Program-made: the position numbers and the translations under genes
Notes under the pieces: generated by a model
Told to the model about the DNA's origin: nothing
The model's database searches: none
The model's input: the letters and a program-made list of their open reading frames with translations, nothing else
Shown here: positions 42,204 through 52,194 of the stretch, piece by piece
How positions within the stretch are numbered: position 1 is the stretch's first letter
Layout of the letters: each line of letters opens with the position of its first letter
Assembly (NCBI RefSeq): GCF_036625195.1
Contig: NZ_JAZKUG010000001.1
Coordinates: 4,092,001-4,156,000 of the forward strand
Length of the DNA stretch: 64,000 nucleotides
Direction: 5' to 3'
Source: Accumulibacter sp.
Lineage (GTDB): Bacteria > Pseudomonadota > Gammaproteobacteria > Burkholderiales > Rhodocyclaceae

Positions 42204-44675
42204 ATGAGCACCCCGAACGACAGCCCGCAGCACCTCGACCTGCCGATCAGCGGCATGAGCTGCGCCGCCTGCGCCAGCCGTATCGAGCGCGTGCTGAACC
42301 GCATGCCCGGTGTCCGGGCCAACGTCAACCTGGCGACCGAGCGCGCCCAGGTGGAGATCGCCGGCGACGAAACGACGGCGACGCAGGTCGTTGCCGCCAT
42401 CGACAGGGCGGGCTTCGCGGTGCCGTTGCAGACGCTCGAGCTGGCGATCGGCGGCATGAGCTGCGCCGCCTGCTCGACGCGGCTGGAGAAGGTGCTCAAC
42501 CGCCTGCCGGGTGTCGAGGCGGCAGTCAATCTGGCCAGCGAGAGGGCGACGATCCGCTACCGTCCGGGCCTCGTCTCCGCCGTCGGGTTGATCGCCGCAA
42601 TCGAAGCCGCGGGCTTCCACGGACGCCTGGCCGATGCGCAGTCGCGCGCCGACGAACGCGCGCGCAGGATCGCCGAGCAGCGCAGCGAGCTGCTTCGTTT
42701 CGTCATCGCCGCTGCCCTCACGCTGCCGCTGGCGGCGCAGATGCTGACCATGTTCGCCGGCGGCGCGCACGCGCACGCGGATCTGCTGCCCCGCTGGCTG
42801 CAGCTCGTTCTCGCGACACCGGTGCAGTTCTGGATCGGCTGGCGCTTTTACGAAGGCGCCTGGAAGTCCCTGCGCGGTGGTGGCGGCAACATGGACGTGC
42901 TGGTCGCGCTCGGCACCTCGATGGCCTACTTCTTCAGCCTCTTCGTCACGCTGTCGGGTGCGCCGGACCTGCACGTCTATTTCGAGGCGTCGGCCGCGGT
43001 CATCACCCTCGTCCTGCTCGGCAAGTTGCTCGAGGCGCGCGCCAAGGCGAAAACCGGCGAAGCGATCGAGGCACTCGTCCGCCTGCAACCGCGAACGGCG
43101 CGTGTCGAACGCGACGGCCGGCTGATCGAGCTCGATGCCTCCCTGCTGATCCCGGGCGATGTGTTCATCGTCCGCCCCGGCGACAGCATCCCGGTCGATG
43201 GCGAGGTGATCGACGGAGCCTCAAATGTGAACGAGGCGATGCTCACGGGCGAGAGCATGCCGGTAGCCAAGCATCGCGGCGAACGCGTCTTCGCCGCCAC
43301 CGCCAACGCGGAAGGCATGCTGCGCTGCCGTGCCACCGGCGTCGGCGAGCACACGCTGCTGGCGGGAATCATCCGCCTGGTGGCCGCGGCGCAGGGCTCG
43401 AAGGCCCCCGTGCAGCGGCTGGCCGACCGCATATCGGAGGTCTTCGTTCCCGTCGTCTGCCTGGTCGCACTGTGCACTCTCCTCGGCTGGTGGCTCTACG
43501 ACGGCATCTTCAGCACGGCGCTGATCAATGCCGTCGCCGTGCTCGTCATCGCCTGCCCCTGCGCCCTCGGACTCGCCACGCCGACCGCCATCATGGTCGG
43601 CAGTGGACGCGGCGCGGCAGCCGGCATCCTGATCCGGAACGCCGAGGCGCTCGAGCGGGCCGGTGAGATCGATGTACTCGCTCTGGACAAGACCGGCACG
43701 CTGACCCGCGGCGAACCCGAGCTGACCGAGGTCGTTCCCCTGGCCGCGGCTGCGGACGAGGCGCTGCAACTCGCTGCCAGCCTTGAGCAGTCCTCCGAAC
43801 ACCCGCTGGCGCGCGCGATCCTGCAACGCGCCCAGACCGCAGGCCTGAACCTGCCGACGGTCGAGGATTTCCGCGCCATTCCCGGGCGCGGCGTCGAGGG
43901 CCGCGTTGCCGACCGCTGGCTGCAGCTCGGGGCGCCCGCCGCCTTCGTCGACGCGGCCTTGCCGCAGGCGGTGATCAGGCGCCTGCAGAACGCCGGCAAG
44001 ACCGTCGTCGTTCTCGGCGAACTGCCGGCAAGCCATCGCGCCACTGCTGGCGGACAGCCGGTGCCGGCAGCCGTGGCACTGGCCGTGCTGGCGATTGCCG
44101 ACCCGTTGCGCGCGAGCTCGCCACAGGCCGTCGGGCGCCTTGCCGCCCTGGGCATGCGGCTGGTGATGCTGACCGGTGACCACGCGGCAACCGCCGCGGC
44201 GATCGCCCGAGCGAGTGGCATCGACGATTTCCGCGCCGGCGTCCTGCCCGGCGACAAGGCGTCCGTGATCCAGTCACTCAAGGGGAGCGGCAAGGTCGTG
44301 GCGATGGTCGGCGATGGCATCAACGACGCACCGGCACTGGCGGCGGCCGACGTCAGCTTCGCCATTGGTGCCGGTTCGGATGCGGCGATTGCGGCGGCGG
44401 ATGTGACGCTGGTACACAGTGATCTGAATGGCATCGCCGACGCCATCCTGCTGTCGCGTGCGACGCTGCGCAAAATCAGGCAGAATCTCTTCTGCGCCTT
44501 CGTTTACAATGTGCTCGGGATTCCCCTCGCGGCTCTGGGCATGCTCAACCCGGTGATGGCGGGCGCGGCGATGGCCCTGAGTTCGGTGTCCGTGGTCTCC
44601 AACTCGCTCCTCCTGCGGCGGTGGCGCCCGCAAAGCAGCGCGCCCGGCGGACGATCCGGGCAGCGCTTGACCTGA
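42204..44675 (+). CDS. copA: Copper-translocating P-type ATPase
   Basis: 823 aa. Exports Cu(I) across the inner membrane. Two N-terminal heavy-metal domains with GMSCAAC at C20/C23 and C87/C90. The transmembrane CPC ion site (IACPCALGLATPTA) is near residue 450, the phosphorylated Asp in DKTGTLTRGEPE near 495, and GDGINDAPALAAADVSFAIG closes the P-domain. It could also act as the CcoI/CopA2 type that loads cytochrome cbb3 oxidase. The ATG at 42204 has little upstream Shine-Dalgarno. Followed after 12 bases by a CopZ-like gene. Confidence 0.95.
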   Translation: MSTPNDSPQHLDLPISGMSCAACASRIERVLNRMPGVRANVNLATERAQVEIAGDETTATQVVAAIDRAGFAVPLQTLELAIGGMSCAACSTRLEKVLNRLPGVEAAVNLASERATIRYRPGLVSAVGLIAAIEAAGFHGRLADAQSRADERARRIAEQRSELLRFVIAAALTLPLAAQMLTMFAGGAHAHADLLPRWLQLVLATPVQFWIGWRFYEGAWKSLRGGGGNMDVLVALGTSMAYFFSLFVTLSGAPDLHVYFEASAAVITLVLLGKLLEARAKAKTGEAIEALVRLQPRTARVERDGRLIELDASLLIPGDVFIVRPGDSIPVDGEVIDGASNVNEAMLTGESMPVAKHRGERVFAATANAEGMLRCRATGVGEHTLLAGIIRLVAAAQGSKAPVQRLADRISEVFVPVVCLVALCTLLGWWLYDGIFSTALINAVAVLVIACPCALGLATPTAIMVGSGRGAAAGILIRNAEALERAGEIDVLALDKTGTLTRGEPELTEVVPLAAAADEALQLAASLEQSSEHPLARAILQRAQTAGLNLPTVEDFRAIPGRGVEGRVADRWLQLGAPAAFVDAALPQAVIRRLQNAGKTVVVLGELPASHRATAGGQPVPAAVALAVLAIADPLRASSPQAVGRLAALGMRLVMLTGDHAATAAAIARASGIDDFRAGVLPGDKASVIQSLKGSGKVVAMVGDGINDAPALAAADVSFAIGAGSDAAIAAADVTLVHSDLNGIADAILLSRATLRKIRQNLFCAFVYNVLGIPLAALGMLNPVMAGAAMALSSVSVVSNSLLLRRWRPQSSAPGGRSGQRLT

Positions 44676-44687
44676 TTGGAATGATGG

Positions 44688-44903
44688 ATGGAAAGAATGC
44701 TGATCGATGTCTCCGGGATGAGCTGCCAGGGGTGCGTGAAGAGCGTCACCGCTGCCCTGACAGCAGTGGCCGGCGTCGAGCAGGTCGAGGTTTCGCTGCA
44801 GTCAGGACAGGCCGCGGTCCGTTTCGACCCGTCGCTCGTCAGCCTTGGCCGGCTGGCTGAAGCGATCGAGGCAGCAGGTTTCGAGGCCCGGCCGGCGCCC
44901 TGA
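44688..44903 (+). CDS. CopZ-like heavy-metal-associated domain protein
   Basis: 71 aa, a single HMA ferredoxin-like fold: LIDVSGMSCQGCVKSVTAAL with C14 and C17 as metal ligands, then GVEQVEVSLQSGQAAVRFDP and AIEAAGFEARPAP. It is probably a cytoplasmic copper chaperone delivering Cu(I) to the CopA metal domains; the adjacency supports this. The start could also be the ATG nine bases later. The 224-base gap before selD (44904-45127) holds no gene I can see. Confidence 0.88.
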   Translation: MERMLIDVSGMSCQGCVKSVTAALTAVAGVEQVEVSLQSGQAAVRFDPSLVSLGRLAEAIEAAGFEARPAP

Positions 44904-45127
44904 GTGACGGTGAATGAATCGCCGCCGGCATGCCGTGACGCGAGGACGGGGTCCGCGTGCCTGCACGACGGGACCCGCCCGGTGAAACGATGTGCGCACG
45001 TGCAGGGCTGCACGCCGCTTGCGGCGCCCGGTCGCAGACTGCCCAAGCGACGGTCCGATCGTTGAGCTCCCCGTTTGCCCTGGGTCCCCGTCATCCGGAC
45101 AGACCCACACTTCGCCCGAGGAAGAAG

Positions 45128-46231
45128 ATGTCGAGAAAGAAGGAAAGAACCGTCGAACCCCAGGTTCCCACAACGGCTGCGGCCGAACCCCTGCGACTGA
45201 CGCAGTTCTCGCATGGCGGTGGCTGTGGCTGCAAGATCGCCCCCGGAGTGCTCGAACGGATCCTCTCCCGGAGTGTCCCGGCAGTGGTGCCGCGCCAGCT
45301 CCTCGTCGGCATCGAGACCAGCGACGACGCTGCCGTGTACCAGTTCAACGACGAGCAGGCGGTGATCGCCACGACCGATTTCTTCATGCCGATCGTCGAC
45401 GACCCTTTCGACTTCGGCCGCATCGCGGCGACGAATGCGCTGTCCGACGTCTACGCCATGGGTGGAACCCCGCTCCTGGCACTGGCGGTGGTCGGCATGC
45501 CGGTCAACCGCCTGCCGCTGGAAACCATCCAGCGCATCCTCGAAGGCGGCGAGGCGACCTGCGCGAAAGCCGGAATCCCGATCGCCGGTGGACACACGAT
45601 CGACTCGGTGGAACCGATCTATGGCCTCGTCGCCATCGGGCTCGTCCACCCGCGACACGTGCAGCGCAACTCCGGCGCGCGCCCCGGTGACAAGCTGATT
45701 CTCGGCAAGGGCCTTGGTGTCGGCTTCTTCAGTGCGGCACTGAAGAAGGGACTCCTCTCACCAGCCTGCTATGCGGTGATGATCGCGTCGACGACGCAGC
45801 TCAACACGCCGGGCCGCGCCCTCGCCTGCCTCGCTGGCGTGCATGCGATGACCGATGTCACCGGCTTCGGGCTGCTCGGACATCTGGTCGAGATCTGCAA
45901 GGCATCCAGGCTTTCGGCCGTCATCGACTACCCGGCGATCCCGGTCCTGCCGAACGCCGTCGATTACGCTGCCAAGGGATGCATCACCGGTGCCTCCGGC
46001 CGCAACTGGTCGAGCTATGGCGAGCATGTCGAGCTCGACAGGAAGCTCGGCGACCTCGAACGTGCCCTGCTGACCGATCCGCAGACCAGCGGCGGGTTGC
46101 TCGTTGCCTGCGCGCCCGAGGTTGTCACCGAGGTCCTGGCGGTCTTCCTGCAGGAGGGCTTCGAGCAGGCGACGGTGATTGGTGAGTTGGGCGAAGGCAA
46201 ACCGCAGGTATCGGTCATCAGGAGTCACTGA
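45128..46231 (+). CDS. selD: Selenide, water dikinase SelD
   Basis: 367 aa from ATG 45128 (GAGGAAG just upstream); the longer frame is not SelD-like. Makes selenophosphate from selenide and ATP. The catalytic pair Cys33 and Lys36 (HGGGCGCKI) equals C17/K20 of E. coli, so this is the Cys form and no selenocysteine decoding is needed. ATTDFFMPIVDDPFDFGRIAATNALSDVYAMGG and GHTIDSVEPIYGLVAIG are the ATP/metal blocks. No selA, selB or tRNA-Sec gene is in the window. It is convergent with the DUF1015 gene. Confidence 0.94.
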   Translation: MSRKKERTVEPQVPTTAAAEPLRLTQFSHGGGCGCKIAPGVLERILSRSVPAVVPRQLLVGIETSDDAAVYQFNDEQAVIATTDFFMPIVDDPFDFGRIAATNALSDVYAMGGTPLLALAVVGMPVNRLPLETIQRILEGGEATCAKAGIPIAGGHTIDSVEPIYGLVAIGLVHPRHVQRNSGARPGDKLILGKGLGVGFFSAALKKGLLSPACYAVMIASTTQLNTPGRALACLAGVHAMTDVTGFGLLGHLVEICKASRLSAVIDYPAIPVLPNAVDYAAKGCITGASGRNWSSYGEHVELDRKLGDLERALLTDPQTSGGLLVACAPEVVTEVLAVFLQEGFEQATVIGELGEGKPQVSVIRSH

Positions 46232-46281
46232 CGCCCGAGCGGATCGGCGCGCAGGATGCCACGCGCCGCCCTCCTGACCAC

Positions 46282-47532
46282 CTACCCTGGCTCACCGTCG
46301 AGCATCAGAGAGACCAGCCCGTCAGCCAGCTTCGGCTCGAACCAGGTCGACTTCGGCGGCATGACCTGCCCGATGTCGGCAACCGCCATCAGGTCCGCCA
46401 TCTGCGTTGGATACATTGCGAAGGCGACGGCCATTTCGCCGCTGTCGACCCGCCGCTCCAGCTCGCCAAGGCCGCGCATGCCGCCGACGAAGTCGATGCG
46501 CGTATCGCGACGCAGGTCGCTGATCCCGAGAACCGGCGCGAGAAGCTGCTCGGCGAGAACCGAGACGTCCAGCCGGCGTACCGGGTCGGACAGCGGCACC
46601 AGATCCGCTCGTACCTGTAGCCGGTACCAGCGACCAGCGAGATACATGCCGCAAACCCCGCTGCACTCGGGTCGCAGCGGACCTGCCGCCGGACTGACGC
46701 GGTAGCGCTCGCCGACCGCCAGCAGGAAAGCGTCCACGCCGAGGCCGTTCAGATCCCTGACGACCCGGTTGTAGTCGAGGATCTGCATCTGCCTCGCCGG
46801 GAAGATCACCGCCAGGAACGAGTCGGCACCACCCCGCCCGGCCTGACGCCGGTTGGCCGCCACGCGCGATGCCGCCGCCGAACGGTGATGGCCATCAGCG
46901 ATGTAGAGCGCCGGCATGGCGCCGAAGACGGTGCTGATGCGTGCCATGGTGGCACCGTCATCGATCAGCCACAGCGTGTGCCGGATGCCATCCGCCGCTT
47001 TCAGGTCGGCGACCGGCGTCTGCCCGGTCGCCCCCGCAAGTAGCTCTTCGGCCTGCGCGTCGTCGGGGTGGGCCAGCAGGACCGGCCCGGTCTGCGCATT
47101 CAGCGCCTCGATCTGACGTACCCGGTCATCCTCCTTGTCGGGCCGGGTAAACTCGTGCCTGCGGATGCGGTTGCTGTCGTAGGCAACGATCGAAGCGGCG
47201 GCCACCAGCCCGGTCTGCACGTGCTCACCCATCACCAGGCGGTAAGCGTAATAGGCGGGTCGCGGGTCGCGGCACAGGACACCGTCCTCGATCAGTCGCC
47301 GGAAGTTCAGCGCCGACCGGGCGTACACCTCTGGGGCGTAGTGATCGACTTCCGGTGGCAGGTCGATCTCGGCCTTCGACACATGCAGGAAGGACAGCGG
47401 CTTGCCGGCCGCAGCCAGCCGCGCCTCGTCACTCGACAGGACGTCGTAGGGTGGTGCGGCGACCGCCGCAGCATCGGCGCTGCGCGGCCGCAAACCGGCG
47501 AAGGGCCGGATCAGGGATGAATCGGATGTCAC
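46282..47532 (-). CDS. DUF1015-family protein
   Basis: 416 aa from a GTG at 47532 with GGGAG 7 bases upstream. SLIRPFAGLRPRSADAAAVAAPPYDVLS near the start, RHEFTRPDKEDDRVRQIEALNAQTGPVLL, IADGHHRSAAASRVAANR near 230 and FIGGMRGLGELERRV-like VGGMRGLGEL are the DUF1015 hallmarks. The family is sometimes labelled SerC-like or kinase-like without proof. It is separated from glgA by 162 bases of GC-rich DNA (hairpin GCAGGCG-TT-CGCCTGC at 47639-47654) and may be its own unit. Function unknown. Confidence 0.85.
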   Translation of the reverse strand: MTSDSSLIRPFAGLRPRSADAAAVAAPPYDVLSSDEARLAAAGKPLSFLHVSKAEIDLPPEVDHYAPEVYARSALNFRRLIEDGVLCRDPRPAYYAYRLVMGEHVQTGLVAAASIVAYDSNRIRRHEFTRPDKEDDRVRQIEALNAQTGPVLLAHPDDAQAEELLAGATGQTPVADLKAADGIRHTLWLIDDGATMARISTVFGAMPALYIADGHHRSAAASRVAANRRQAGRGGADSFLAVIFPARQMQILDYNRVVRDLNGLGVDAFLLAVGERYRVSPAAGPLRPECSGVCGMYLAGRWYRLQVRADLVPLSDPVRRLDVSVLAEQLLAPVLGISDLRRDTRIDFVGGMRGLGELERRVDSGEMAVAFAMYPTQMADLMAVADIGQVMPPKSTWFEPKLADGLVSLMLDGEPG

Positions 47533-47694
47533 ATGCGTCTCCCGTTCGAGCGAGTTCCTGGAAAGGGGGCGGCGGCGCGGCGGCGGCCGGTGGCGCCATC
47601 TGGCTCTGCACCGCAAACCTCTGTCGTCGCAGGCGTTCGCCTGCCGCAGCCAGTCCTGCGGACGGGGTTCAGCTCAGCGGCCCGTTGGGGCATC

Positions 47695-49137
47695 TCAGAT
47701 GCTTCGGTACAGCGCCTCATAACGCAACGCGGAGTCGGCCCACGAGAAGTCCTGCGCCATCCCGCGCTTCTGCAGCTGTTGCCACGCGGCCGCATGACGC
47801 ATCAGCTTCAGCGCGTCGCCGATTCGCGCGGCAAGAACACGACTGCTGGCGTGGTCGAAGACGAAGCCGTTCGCCGTCCCGGCCCGGAGATGCTCGGGGG
47901 TTGCGTCGACCACCGTGTCCGCCAGACCGCCAACCCGTCGCACGAGCGGAATGGTACCGTAACGCAGGGCATAGAGTTGCGTCAGACCACAAGGTTCAAA
48001 GCGCGAGGGAACGAGCAGGATGTCTGCTCCGGCCATGATGCGGTGCGACAAGGCGTCGTCGAAACCGAGATAGACCGAGACGGAGGCCGGGTGCGCCCTG
48101 GCTGCCGCCCGGAAGGCATTCTCGATCTCGGCGTCACCGCTGCCGATGACCACGAGCTGGCCGCCCGCCGCCAAGACATCCGGCAGCGCCCCGAGGACCA
48201 GATCCATCCCCTTCTGCGACGTCAGGCGGCTGACCACGGCGAGCAGAGGCGCCTTGCTCCTGAGCGCAAAGCCGAGCTCCGCCTGCAGCCTGAGCTTGCA
48301 GACCCTCTTGCCGCGCAGCCTGTCGGCAGTGTAGTTGTGCGCCAACGCCCGGTCACTGCCCGCATCCCATATCGAATAGTCGACGCCATTGAGGATTCCC
48401 GACAGATTGCTGCCACGGCCGCGCAGCAATCCATCAAGGCCCCAGCCGAACTCCGCCGTACAGATCTCGCGCGCGTAGGTCGGACTGACCGTATTGACGC
48501 GCGCGGAATGAAACAGCGCTGCCTTCATGAACGACAGCTGACCGTGGAACTCGAGCGCACTCTGATCCGCGCCGGAGATCATCAGTCCCAGATCATTGTG
48601 ATGATCGAGCGGAAACAGACCACGGAAAGCCAGGTTGTGGATGGTGAACACGGTCGCCGTGTTCAGCGCCGGACACTGCGCGATGTACGCCGGCGCCAGC
48701 CCGGCGTGCCAGTCATGCGCATGCACCACCTCAGGTTGCCAGGAAGGGTCGAGTTCGCCTGCGGCCAGATGGGCGGCAATCCAGCCGAGCAAAGCGAAGC
48801 GGCGGTGGTTGTCGCGCCAGTCGCGACCGTCGGGACCGAGATAGGGGCTGCCGTCGCGCCGATACAGGAAGGGTGCATCGATGACATACGCCGGCAGCCC
48901 GCTGTCCGGCAGACGGCCGCGGCGCAGCGTCACCACCGCAGCGCCGAAGGCTGGACCGAGGCGGATGATCCGTTTTGCTTCGACGATCCCGCCGAGGATC
49001 GCCGGCATTCCCGGAAGCAGGACGCGAACGTCGAGCCCACGCGCGGCGAGCGCCGCCGGCAGGGCGGCCACGACGTCCGCCAGACCGCCGGTCTTGACCA
49101 GCGGGTAGATCTCTGTGGCGACGTGCAGGACGCGCAA
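47695..49137 (-). CDS. glgA: Glycogen synthase (ADP-glucose) GlgA
   Basis: 480 aa. GT5 glucosyltransferase that elongates alpha-1,4 glucan from ADP-glucose. MRVLHVATEIYPLVKTGGLADV holds the ADP-glucose loop KTGGLADV at 15-22; VVHAHDWHAGLAPAYI and FTIHNLAFRGLFP are typical, and the C-terminal RFEPCGLTQLYALRYGTIPLVRRVGGLADTV includes the catalytic Glu motif (ExxGLxxLxAxxxG). The start codon is TTG with GGGAG upstream. It follows glgC by 19 bases. Confidence 0.95.
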   Translation of the reverse strand: MRVLHVATEIYPLVKTGGLADVVAALPAALAARGLDVRVLLPGMPAILGGIVEAKRIIRLGPAFGAAVVTLRRGRLPDSGLPAYVIDAPFLYRRDGSPYLGPDGRDWRDNHRRFALLGWIAAHLAAGELDPSWQPEVVHAHDWHAGLAPAYIAQCPALNTATVFTIHNLAFRGLFPLDHHNDLGLMISGADQSALEFHGQLSFMKAALFHSARVNTVSPTYAREICTAEFGWGLDGLLRGRGSNLSGILNGVDYSIWDAGSDRALAHNYTADRLRGKRVCKLRLQAELGFALRSKAPLLAVVSRLTSQKGMDLVLGALPDVLAAGGQLVVIGSGDAEIENAFRAAARAHPASVSVYLGFDDALSHRIMAGADILLVPSRFEPCGLTQLYALRYGTIPLVRRVGGLADTVVDATPEHLRAGTANGFVFDHASSRVLAARIGDALKLMRHAAAWQQLQKRGMAQDFSWADSALRYEALYRSI

Positions 49138-49156
49138 CCTCCCTCTCCCGTTCGCG

Positions 49157-50425
49157 TCAGACCAGTCGCTCGAGCATCTTGCGCGTCACCAGCGTGACAC
49201 CGCCATTGGTGCGACGGAAGCGACGGGCATCGTCCTCCGGATCCTCGCCGATCACCATTCCAGCCGGGATGCTGCAACCGGCGTCGACGACGCAGTGGCT
49301 GAGGCGGGCCCGGGTACCAACCGTCGTGTCCGGCAGCAGCACGGACAGATTGACGCGAGCGTACGAATGGACTCGACAGCTCGAAAAGAGCAGCGAACGA
49401 TTGACCTCGCCGGAGACGATCGAGCCGCTGGAAACGGTCGACTCGACTGCGGTCCCGCGACGGTCCATATGGTTATGGACGAATTTTGCCGGCGGCAACT
49501 GCTGCTGGTAGGTCCACACCGGCCAGTTGCGGTCGTACAGATTGAGCGATGGCACGGTGGCCGTGAGATCGACGTTGGCGTCCCAGTAGGCGTCGATGGT
49601 ACCGACGTCGCGCCAGTAGTGCTCGCGCCGCACGTCGTCCGGCGCAATCACACAACTGCGCGAGAACGCATGCGCGGCGGCAACGCGGTTGGCAACGGCA
49701 CGCGGAATGATGTCCTTGCCGAAGTCGTGGTTGGAACCGGGATCGGCGATGTCACGCTCGAGTTCGTCATAGAGGTACTTGGCGTTGAAGACATAGACGC
49801 CCATGCTGCACAACGACAGATCGGGATTGCCCGGCATCGCCGGTGGATCGGCCGGCTTCTCGACGAAGTCGGTGATCATCCCCCGGTCGTCGACGGCCAT
49901 GACGCCGAATTCCCTGGCGTCGCGGCGCGGCACCTCGATGCAGGCGATCGTGCACTCGGCACCGCTCTCGACATGGTCGACGAGCATCAGCGCGTAGTTC
50001 ATCTTGTACACGTGGTCGCCGGCCAGAACGATCACATACTCGGGTGACGGCCGGTAGGTCTCGAGGATGTCGATGTTCTGGTAAACGGCATCGGCGGTGC
50101 CACGGTACCATGACTCCTCGTCCACACGCTGTTGCGCCGGCAGCAGGTCGACGAACTCGTTGACCTCGCCATGCAGGAAGTTCCAGCCTCGCTGCAGATG
50201 GCGCAGCAGGCTGTGCGACTTGTACTGCGTCACCACGCCGATGCGCCGGAGCTGCGAATTGACGCAGTTCGACAGTGCGAAATCGATGATCCGGAACTTG
50301 CCTCCGAAATGGACTGCCGGCTTTGCCCGGCGATCCGTCAATTCATGCAGCCGGCTGCCACGTCCACCGGCCAGTACCAGGGCGATCGCCCTGCGCGGCA
50401 ATTGGAATGTCCTCTTGTCAACCAT
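49157..50425 (-). CDS. glgC: Glucose-1-phosphate adenylyltransferase GlgC
   Basis: 422 aa from ATG 50425. Makes ADP-glucose, the committed step of glycogen synthesis. AIALVLAGGRGSRLHELTDRRAKPAVHFGGKFRIIDFALSN is the nucleotide-binding start; WYRGTADAVYQN, VLAGDHVYKMNYALML and WRDVGTIDAYWDANVDL follow, then a C-terminal left-handed helix region (SGSIVSGEVNRSLLFSSC). It is in an operon-like row with pgm upstream (63 bases) and glgA downstream (19 bases). Confidence 0.96.
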   Translation of the reverse strand: MVDKRTFQLPRRAIALVLAGGRGSRLHELTDRRAKPAVHFGGKFRIIDFALSNCVNSQLRRIGVVTQYKSHSLLRHLQRGWNFLHGEVNEFVDLLPAQQRVDEESWYRGTADAVYQNIDILETYRPSPEYVIVLAGDHVYKMNYALMLVDHVESGAECTIACIEVPRRDAREFGVMAVDDRGMITDFVEKPADPPAMPGNPDLSLCSMGVYVFNAKYLYDELERDIADPGSNHDFGKDIIPRAVANRVAAAHAFSRSCVIAPDDVRREHYWRDVGTIDAYWDANVDLTATVPSLNLYDRNWPVWTYQQQLPPAKFVHNHMDRRGTAVESTVSSGSIVSGEVNRSLLFSSCRVHSYARVNLSVLLPDTTVGTRARLSHCVVDAGCSIPAGMVIGEDPEDDARRFRRTNGGVTLVTRKMLERLV

Positions 50426-50488
50426 CGTCGTATCCCCAGTTTGACTCGCTTCATCGCATCCGGCGGGAACGCCGGATGCCACCCTGCC

Positions 50489-52132
50489 CTAACTGATCAC
50501 GTCTGCCTTCTCGCGCCCGGTAACCGCCTGGATCCGTGCCACCGCATCGGCCAACCGGATCAGCGGCGCCAGTGCCTCCTGCGTCGGCACCTCGTGCTGG
50601 CTGGGGTCGGCGACGAAACGCTCGAGATAGACGCGCAGCGTCGCACCCTCGGTGCCGGTGCCCGACAGGCGGAAGACGACCCGCGAACCGTCGTCGAGCA
50701 TGACCCGCACGCCCTGACGCTCGGAACGCGAGCCATCGACTGGATCGGTATAGGAAAAATCATCGGCGGCAGCGATGTGCAGACCACAGGATTCCGAACC
50801 CGCCAGTTGCGGCAGGCGCGCGCGCAGTTCGTCCATCAGACGATCGGCACGATCGGTCTCGATCGCCTCGTAGTCATGGCGCGAATAGACGTTGCGCCCG
50901 AAACGCTGCCAGTGTTCGCGCACGATCACGTCGGCCGAAGTCGCGCGTACCGCAAGAATGTTGAGCCAGTAGAGAACCGCCCACAGGCCATCCTTCTCGC
51001 GCACGTGGTTGGAACCGGTACCGGCGCTCTCCTCACCGCAGAGCGTCGCCTTGCCGGCATCGAGCAGGGATCCGAAGTACTTCCAGCCGGTGGGTGTCTC
51101 GTAGCAGGGAATGCCGAGCGCCTGGGCGACGCGGTCGACGGCGCAACTCGTCGGCATCGAGCGCGCGACTCCTGCCAGACCGCCGGCGTAGGCCGGCACC
51201 AAAGCGTGGTTGGCGGCGAGCACGGCGAGGCTGTCGCTCGGACTGACGACGAAGTTCGGTCCAACGATCATGTTGCGGTCGCCATCCCCATCCGATGCGG
51301 CACCGAAGGACAGGCCGGAAGCCGGGTCGGCGAGTGCCGCAACGAGGTCGGCAGCCCACACCGGGTTCGGATCGGGGTGGCCACCGGCGAAGTCCGGCAA
51401 TGGGATGCCGTTGACGACGGTACCCGCCGGAGCACCCAGCCGGTCCTCGAGAATCGCGCGCGCGTAAGGACCGGTCACCGCGTGCATGGCGTCGAAACGC
51501 ATGCGGAAATCGGGACGGGCGAGCAACGCCGCAATGCGATCGAAATCGAACAGCGACTCGAGGAGTTCGGCATAGACGGCCACCGGATCGATGATGCTGA
51601 CCCGCATCTCACCGATCCGCGACTCGCCGATCCGGCTCAGATCGACGGCCGGCGACTCGAGCGTGCGATAGGCACTGATCTCCTGCGTCCGCCGATGGAC
51701 GGCATCGGTGAATGCTTCGTTCGCCGGTCCGCCATTGCCCAGGTTGTACTTGATGCCGAAATCGCCTTCGGGGCCGCCCTCGTTGTGGCTGGCCGAGAGG
51801 ATGATGCCGCCGAAGGCCTGCCACTTGCGGATCACGGCACTGGCCGCCGGCGTGGACAGGATTCCGTCACGGCCCACCAGCACGCGGCCGAAACCCGCCG
51901 CAGCGGCCATGCGCAGGATCGTCTGGATCGCCACGTCATTGTAGTAGCGGCCGTCGCCACCGAGCACCAGGGTCTGTCCCTGCTGTCCCGACAGCGTATC
52001 GAAGATGGCCTGGACGAAGTTCTCCAGATAGCGCGCCTGACTGAAGACCTTCACCTTCTTCCGCAGCCCCGACGTGCCCGGCTTCTGGCCGGTAAACGGG
52101 GTACTCGGAACACTGATCACCTGCATAGTCAT
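50489..52132 (-). CDS. pgm: Phosphoglucomutase (alpha-D-glucose specific)
   Basis: 547 aa. Interconverts glucose-6-P and glucose-1-P. The start is ATG 52132, with GAGG 6 bases upstream. Phosphoserine loop SASHNEGGPEGDFGIKYN near residue 120, metal loop DGDGDRN near 290, GEESAGTGSNHVREKDG (sugar-binding) near 380, and the phosphate-binding RLSGTGTEGATLRVY near 490 identify the Pgm (PGM1-like) family. It links the pgi product to glgC in this cluster. Confidence 0.95.
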   Translation of the reverse strand: MTMQVISVPSTPFTGQKPGTSGLRKKVKVFSQARYLENFVQAIFDTLSGQQGQTLVLGGDGRYYNDVAIQTILRMAAAAGFGRVLVGRDGILSTPAASAVIRKWQAFGGIILSASHNEGGPEGDFGIKYNLGNGGPANEAFTDAVHRRTQEISAYRTLESPAVDLSRIGESRIGEMRVSIIDPVAVYAELLESLFDFDRIAALLARPDFRMRFDAMHAVTGPYARAILEDRLGAPAGTVVNGIPLPDFAGGHPDPNPVWAADLVAALADPASGLSFGAASDGDGDRNMIVGPNFVVSPSDSLAVLAANHALVPAYAGGLAGVARSMPTSCAVDRVAQALGIPCYETPTGWKYFGSLLDAGKATLCGEESAGTGSNHVREKDGLWAVLYWLNILAVRATSADVIVREHWQRFGRNVYSRHDYEAIETDRADRLMDELRARLPQLAGSESCGLHIAAADDFSYTDPVDGSRSERQGVRVMLDDGSRVVFRLSGTGTEGATLRVYLERFVADPSQHEVPTQEALAPLIRLADAVARIQAVTGREKADVIS

Positions 52133-52194
52133 TTCATGCCTCGTCACAAATTGAACGCCTGAATCAATACCGTCAAGGTCGTCGGCACACCCGC

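Noticed and set aside
45128..46231. Possible selenocysteine in SelD and a nearby tRNA-Sec
   Set aside because: The catalytic position is an ordinary Cys codon, and the 224-base gap upstream of selD shows no tRNA-like fold.
50132..52162. 676-codon plus-strand frame opposite pgm and the start of glgC
   Set aside because: Shadow of pgm, which has all phosphoglucomutase motifs on the minus strand.
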